A stretch of 64,000 nucleotides of DNA from JBFJKD01 sp041600415. Its GTDB lineage: Bacteria > Pseudomonadota > Gammaproteobacteria > Pseudomonadales > Porticoccaceae. Positions 60,814-64,000 of this stretch are shown here, one piece after another (positions within the stretch are counted from its first letter, which is position 1; each line of letters opens with the position of its first letter). Below the pieces are notes generated by a model that saw only the letters and a program-made list of their open reading frames with translations, searched no databases and was not told where the DNA came from. Both the position numbers and the translations under genes were made by a program. Location: positions 62,001 to 126,000 of the forward strand of contig JBFIKF010000002.1 in the NCBI GenBank assembly GCA_041600415.1. Reading direction: 5' to 3'.

Positions 60814-62163
60814 TTATTGCGGCGTACGCATCGTTACAAATTCTTCTGCGGTTGTGGGATGAATACCCACCGTCGCGTCGAAATCCTTTTTGGTTGCGCC
60901 AGCCTTTATCGCCACAGCCAATCCCTGAATGATCTCCGCGGCGCCGTGACCCAACATATGGCATCCTACTACTCGATCACTGCCACGCTCCACGACCAGT
61001 TTCATAAAAGTGCGCTGCTTTCCGCCACCCAATGTTTCTTTCAGAGGTTTAAATCGCGCTGTATAGATGTCAATCTCTCGGTAATTTTCTCGTGCTTCAG
61101 CCTCGCTTAAACCAACCGTTGCAAGGTTCGGATTACTGAACACGGCTGTAGCTATGTTTTGATAATCCATTGTCAGCTGCCCATTGTTAAAAAGATTACT
61201 CGCAATAATCATCCCTTCTCGTATTGCCACTGGTGTGAGCTCTACCCGCCCAATCACATCACCCAACGCCAGAATCGATGGTTCTTCCGTATAAAATTTA
61301 TCGTCGACCACGATGGCCCCTTTGGCGTTGGTAGTAACGGCAGTACTGTCGAGCCCGAGACCGATGGTGTTGGGCCTGCGACCCGTAGCGTAGAGCACGC
61401 CATCCACTTCCATTTGCTGCCCGTCCTCGGTAGTCACGTGCAGTATGTTGTCGCGTTTCTGAATATCGGATACATCGCAATTAAAGTGCAGATTGATCCC
61501 TTGCTCCTGCATTTCCTCCGCTAGAAGTTCACGCAAATCCTGGTCAAATTGTTTGAGGAACAGCGGACCACGGTAGAGCAAGTGGGTTTCCACGCCTAAT
61601 CCATGCATAATGCCGGCAAACTCCACCGCTATATAGCCACCGCCGACAATTGCCAGGCGTTTCGGTAACGCCTCCAGATAGAACATGTCGTCGGATGTAA
61701 ACACATGTTCGCGGCCTGTAAATTCCGGCACGTAAGGCTGACCACCGCTGGCTATCAAAATATATTTACAGGAAAAACTGCTGCCATTGATGGTTACCCT
61801 ATGCGGGTCAACAATGAGCGCTCGACCGTCGAGTATGTCGACGCCAGCGCTACTCAGTAGATTGCGATAAATTTGGTTGAGTCGCGATATTTCCAGATTT
61901 TTATTATCGCGCAGCGTCCTCCAGTTGAATACAGGCGGCTCCAGGCTCCAGCCAAAGCCTGCGGCCGATATAAAGTTTTCGCGGTATTCCGCCGCGTAAA
62001 CAAATAATTTTTTGGGTACGCAACCCACATTAACGCAAGTGCCACCCAGATATTGTTGCTCCGCGACCGCAACCCGCGCGCCATATTGGGCGGACATCCG
62101 CGCGGCCCTTACGCCGCCTGATCCGGCGCCAATGACAAATAAATCGTAATCCCATTCAGCCAT
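60814..62163 (-). CDS. gor: Glutathione-disulfide reductase
   Basis: A 449-residue FAD disulfide reductase: GAGSGGVRAAR, the redox pair in GGTCVNVGCVPKKLF, NADPH-binding GGGYIAVEFAG and the catalytic C-terminal GIHPTTAEEF. It keeps glutathione reduced. Its start overlaps the end of cysG by 8 bp, so it belongs to the serS-cysG-gor transcript. Confidence 0.95.
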   Translation of the reverse strand: MAEWDYDLFVIGAGSGGVRAARMSAQYGARVAVAEQQYLGGTCVNVGCVPKKLFVYAAEYRENFISAAGFGWSLEPPVFNWRTLRDNKNLEISRLNQIYRNLLSSAGVDILDGRALIVDPHRVTINGSSFSCKYILIASGGQPYVPEFTGREHVFTSDDMFYLEALPKRLAIVGGGYIAVEFAGIMHGLGVETHLLYRGPLFLKQFDQDLRELLAEEMQEQGINLHFNCDVSDIQKRDNILHVTTEDGQQMEVDGVLYATGRRPNTIGLGLDSTAVTTNAKGAIVVDDKFYTEEPSILALGDVIGRVELTPVAIREGMIIASNLFNNGQLTMDYQNIATAVFSNPNLATVGLSEAEARENYREIDIYTARFKPLKETLGGGKQRTFMKLVVERGSDRVVGCHMLGHGAAEIIQGLAVAIKAGATKKDFDATVGIHPTTAEEFVTMRTPQ

Positions 62164-63559
62164 TATTTATTACCGTCTCAGCTCCAAACCAGTTTAGTTG
62201 TTTACGCAAACCCACCACACCACCCACGATAATCAATGTCGGGGCTCGCGCCTCCACATCTCTCACTCGAGCCGCCAGATTTCCGAGGTTGCCATCGATA
62301 ACGCGCTGTCGCAACGACGTGCCCTTTTCAATCAAAGCAGCCGGCGTCTGTGCATCCATACCGTGGGCAACGAGACGTTCGCAGATGGTCTCGAGGCCAT
62401 TTAACCCCATATAGAAAACCAATGTTTGATTAGGTGCGGCCAGGTGCGACCAGTTGAGGTCGAGTTGACCTTCCCGCCGATGGCCGGCAATAAACTGCAC
62501 CGAAGTTGCATAGTCCCGGTGCGTGAGTGGAATGCCCGCATAGCTCGCGCACCCCGAAGCTGCGGTGATCCCCGGCACCACTTGAAAGGCTATACCCTGA
62601 TCCGCCAGGTGCGCAATCTCCTCCCCGCCGCGTCCAAATATAAACGGATCCCCCCCTTTTAAACGTAACACCCGTTTTCCAAGACGCGCGAATTCCGTCA
62701 ATTTTTGATTAATATTATCCTGGGTAACAGGATGCTCTCCCGCGGTCTTGCCAACGTAATACAATTGCGCATCACGCCGCACCAAACCCAGCACCTCCTT
62801 TGACACCAGGCGATCATAGAGCACCACATCGGCCTGTTGCATTAATCGCAGCGCTTTAAAGGTCAGAAGATCGGGATCACCAGGGCCCGCTCCCACCAGA
62901 TACACTTCGCCACTGGGAATATCCACTGGGGTGGCATTGAGTTGTGTCAGCAGGCGCTGCTCCGCTTCATTTTCTCTGCCAGCGTAGATCAGTTCGGCAA
63001 TATCGCCCTGCAACACATTTTCCCAGAACCGAGTACGCGCACTTAATTCGCCGATGTGCTGCTTGACCAACGCTCTAAATTTACCAGCGAGTGCAGCCAA
63101 CTGGCCAAAACCTGCGGGAATCAACGACTCCAGGCGGGTACGTAGCAGGCGTGCCAACACCGGCGCGCGACCGCCTGAACTGATGGCAACCAGCACCGGC
63201 GAGCGATCGATAATCGACGGGAAGATAACCGTACACAATTGCGGATCATCAACCACATTGACGGGAATACCCAAGCGTTGCGCATCCGTCGAGACAAGTT
63301 GATTACAGGCGCGGTCACTGGTGGCAGCTACCACCAATATTGCGCCATTGAGTATACCTGTCCGGTAGGGTTCGAGACGTACCGGAATCCCATGCGACTG
63401 CGTAAATTGGTGCACATCGCTATCTATTTCAGTGGCTATCACCTCAATTGCAGCGCCCGCGTCCAGTAGCATGCGTAACTTGCGTAGCGCCGTGCCACCA
63501 CCACCAATTACCACGCAGCGCCGCCCGCGCAGATTATGGAATAGGGGTAGATAATCCAT
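62156..63559 (-). CDS. cysG: Siroheme synthase, multifunctional
   Basis: A 467-residue fusion enzyme. The N-terminal precorrin-2 dehydrogenase/ferrochelatase has the NAD site VIGGGGTALRKLRMLLDAG and the family motif GRAPVLARLLRTRLE near 128. The C-terminal uroporphyrinogen-III methyltransferase has VYLVGAGPGDPDLLTFKAL near 219 and RLKGGDPFIFGRGGEE. It makes sirohaem for sulfite and nitrite reduction. Six bases downstream of serS, the same order as in Pseudomonas. Confidence 0.97.
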   Translation of the reverse strand: MDYLPLFHNLRGRRCVVIGGGGTALRKLRMLLDAGAAIEVIATEIDSDVHQFTQSHGIPVRLEPYRTGILNGAILVVAATSDRACNQLVSTDAQRLGIPVNVVDDPQLCTVIFPSIIDRSPVLVAISSGGRAPVLARLLRTRLESLIPAGFGQLAALAGKFRALVKQHIGELSARTRFWENVLQGDIAELIYAGRENEAEQRLLTQLNATPVDIPSGEVYLVGAGPGDPDLLTFKALRLMQQADVVLYDRLVSKEVLGLVRRDAQLYYVGKTAGEHPVTQDNINQKLTEFARLGKRVLRLKGGDPFIFGRGGEEIAHLADQGIAFQVVPGITAASGCASYAGIPLTHRDYATSVQFIAGHRREGQLDLNWSHLAAPNQTLVFYMGLNGLETICERLVAHGMDAQTPAALIEKGTSLRQRVIDGNLGNLAARVRDVEARAPTLIIVGGVVGLRKQLNWFGAETVINNG

Positions 63560-63565
63560 GGCTAG

Positions 63566-64000
63566 TTACCCGTCGACCGAGGCATTACCTATATGCGTTT
63601 TCCCACCCATATATGATTGAAGGGCGCCAGGTATGGCGATACTTCCGTTGCGTTGCTGGTAATTTTCCATAACCGCCACCAGGGTGCGCCCAACCGCGAG
63701 GCCTGAGCCGTTTATCGTATGCAATAATTCCGGCTTGCCGGTCTCTGGATTGCGCCACCGCGCCATTAACCGGCGTGCCTGAAAATCCCGAAAATTACTA
63801 CAGGAAGATATTTCCCGGTATTTATCCTGGGACGGTAACCACACTTCAATGTCGTAGGTGCGCGCTGCGGAAAATCCCAGATCCCCACCACAAAGAATAA
63901 CCGTACGATAAGGCAACTCGAGTTTTTCCAATATTAATTCGGCGTGACGTCTCAGTTCTTCGAGAGCCTGCTCCGATTGGTGCGGCGCCACAAATTGCAC
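63566..64000 (-). CDS. serS: Serine-tRNA ligase, C-terminal part (starts beyond the window)
   Basis: The last 144 residues of seryl-tRNA synthetase. FSAARTYDIEVWLPSQDKYR and EISSCSNFRDFQARR are class II core, and the motif 3 region is NGSGLAVGRTLVAVMEN. The remainder lies past 64000 on the minus strand. It charges tRNA-Ser. The upstream neighbour of cysG. Confidence 0.97.
   Translation of the reverse strand: MQFVAPHQSEQALEELRRHAELILEKLELPYRTVILCGGDLGFSAARTYDIEVWLPSQDKYREISSCSNFRDFQARRLMARWRNPETGKPELLHTINGSGLAVGRTLVAVMENYQQRNGSIAIPGALQSYMGGKTHIGNASVDG

Noticed and set aside
1..64000. CRISPR arrays, rRNA or complete tRNA genes
   Set aside because: No regular spaced repeats and no conserved RNA cores were noticed on reading. 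A dedicated scan would be needed to exclude small RNAs.

Overview
The window looks like part of the chromosome of an aerobic, probably marine gammaproteobacterium. A serS-cysG-gor block, an etfBA/ETF-QO pair and Pseudomonas-like xthA, prc and ECF sigma genes sit next to a large catabolic region. The exact taxon cannot be fixed from sequence reading alone. Most of the window has even, moderately GC-rich coding sequence; a few islands are clearly AT-richer (12.4-14.0 kb, 18.4-20.2 kb, 24.7-25.8 kb) and look acquired.

Layout. 1-12.35 kb is a catabolic cluster: a luciferase-like flavin monooxygenase, two tandem SDRs, two ACAD10/11-type acyl-CoA phosphotransferase-like kinases, an ACAD11-like acyl-CoA dehydrogenase, two tandem zinc alcohol dehydrogenases, an SMP-30-type lactonase and two paralogous AttH/CrtC-like proteins. 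12.4-15.3 kb holds a lipid A phosphoethanolamine transferase and a sterol-desaturase-family hydroxylase. 15.4-32.4 kb combines Baeyer-Villiger-type oxidation and ester cleavage genes (flavin monooxygenases, a class III CoA-transferase, four alpha/beta hydrolases, two hotdog thioesterases). A genomic scrapyard interrupts it: gene remnants, two secreted proteins, an attC-bounded integron-like cassette encoding a HEPN protein, a pair of structured 103-bp repeats, a higBA toxin-antitoxin module and an RHS fragment.

32.7-40.4 kb is a thiosulfate oxidation (sox) operon in the order CDXYZAKBH. 40.5-44.5 kb encodes an Ltp2-like thiolase, a DUF35 protein and two MaoC-type hotdog proteins resembling the steroid side-chain hydratase/aldolase set (ChsH1-ChsH2-Ltp2). 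A Rieske oxygenase very like carbazole dioxygenase CarAa follows. 44.5-50.8 kb carries a porin, a TetR regulator, ETF-QO and ETF. 50.8-58.6 kb contains an ECF sigma module, a His-rich secreted protein, xthA, prc and a REC-PAS-GGDEF-EAL protein. 58.7-64 kb has an SDR/ADH pair followed by gor, cysG and the end of serS.

How the parts fit (inference). Monooxygenases, dehydrogenases and hydrolases would oxidise and open alicyclic or isoprenoid-like substrates. CoA-transferase, kinase-like/ACAD and hydratase/aldolase enzymes would shorten the CoA esters. Electrons from acyl-CoA oxidation would pass through ETF and ETF-QO to quinone. The sox operon would add lithotrophic electron supply. The substrate is not identified.
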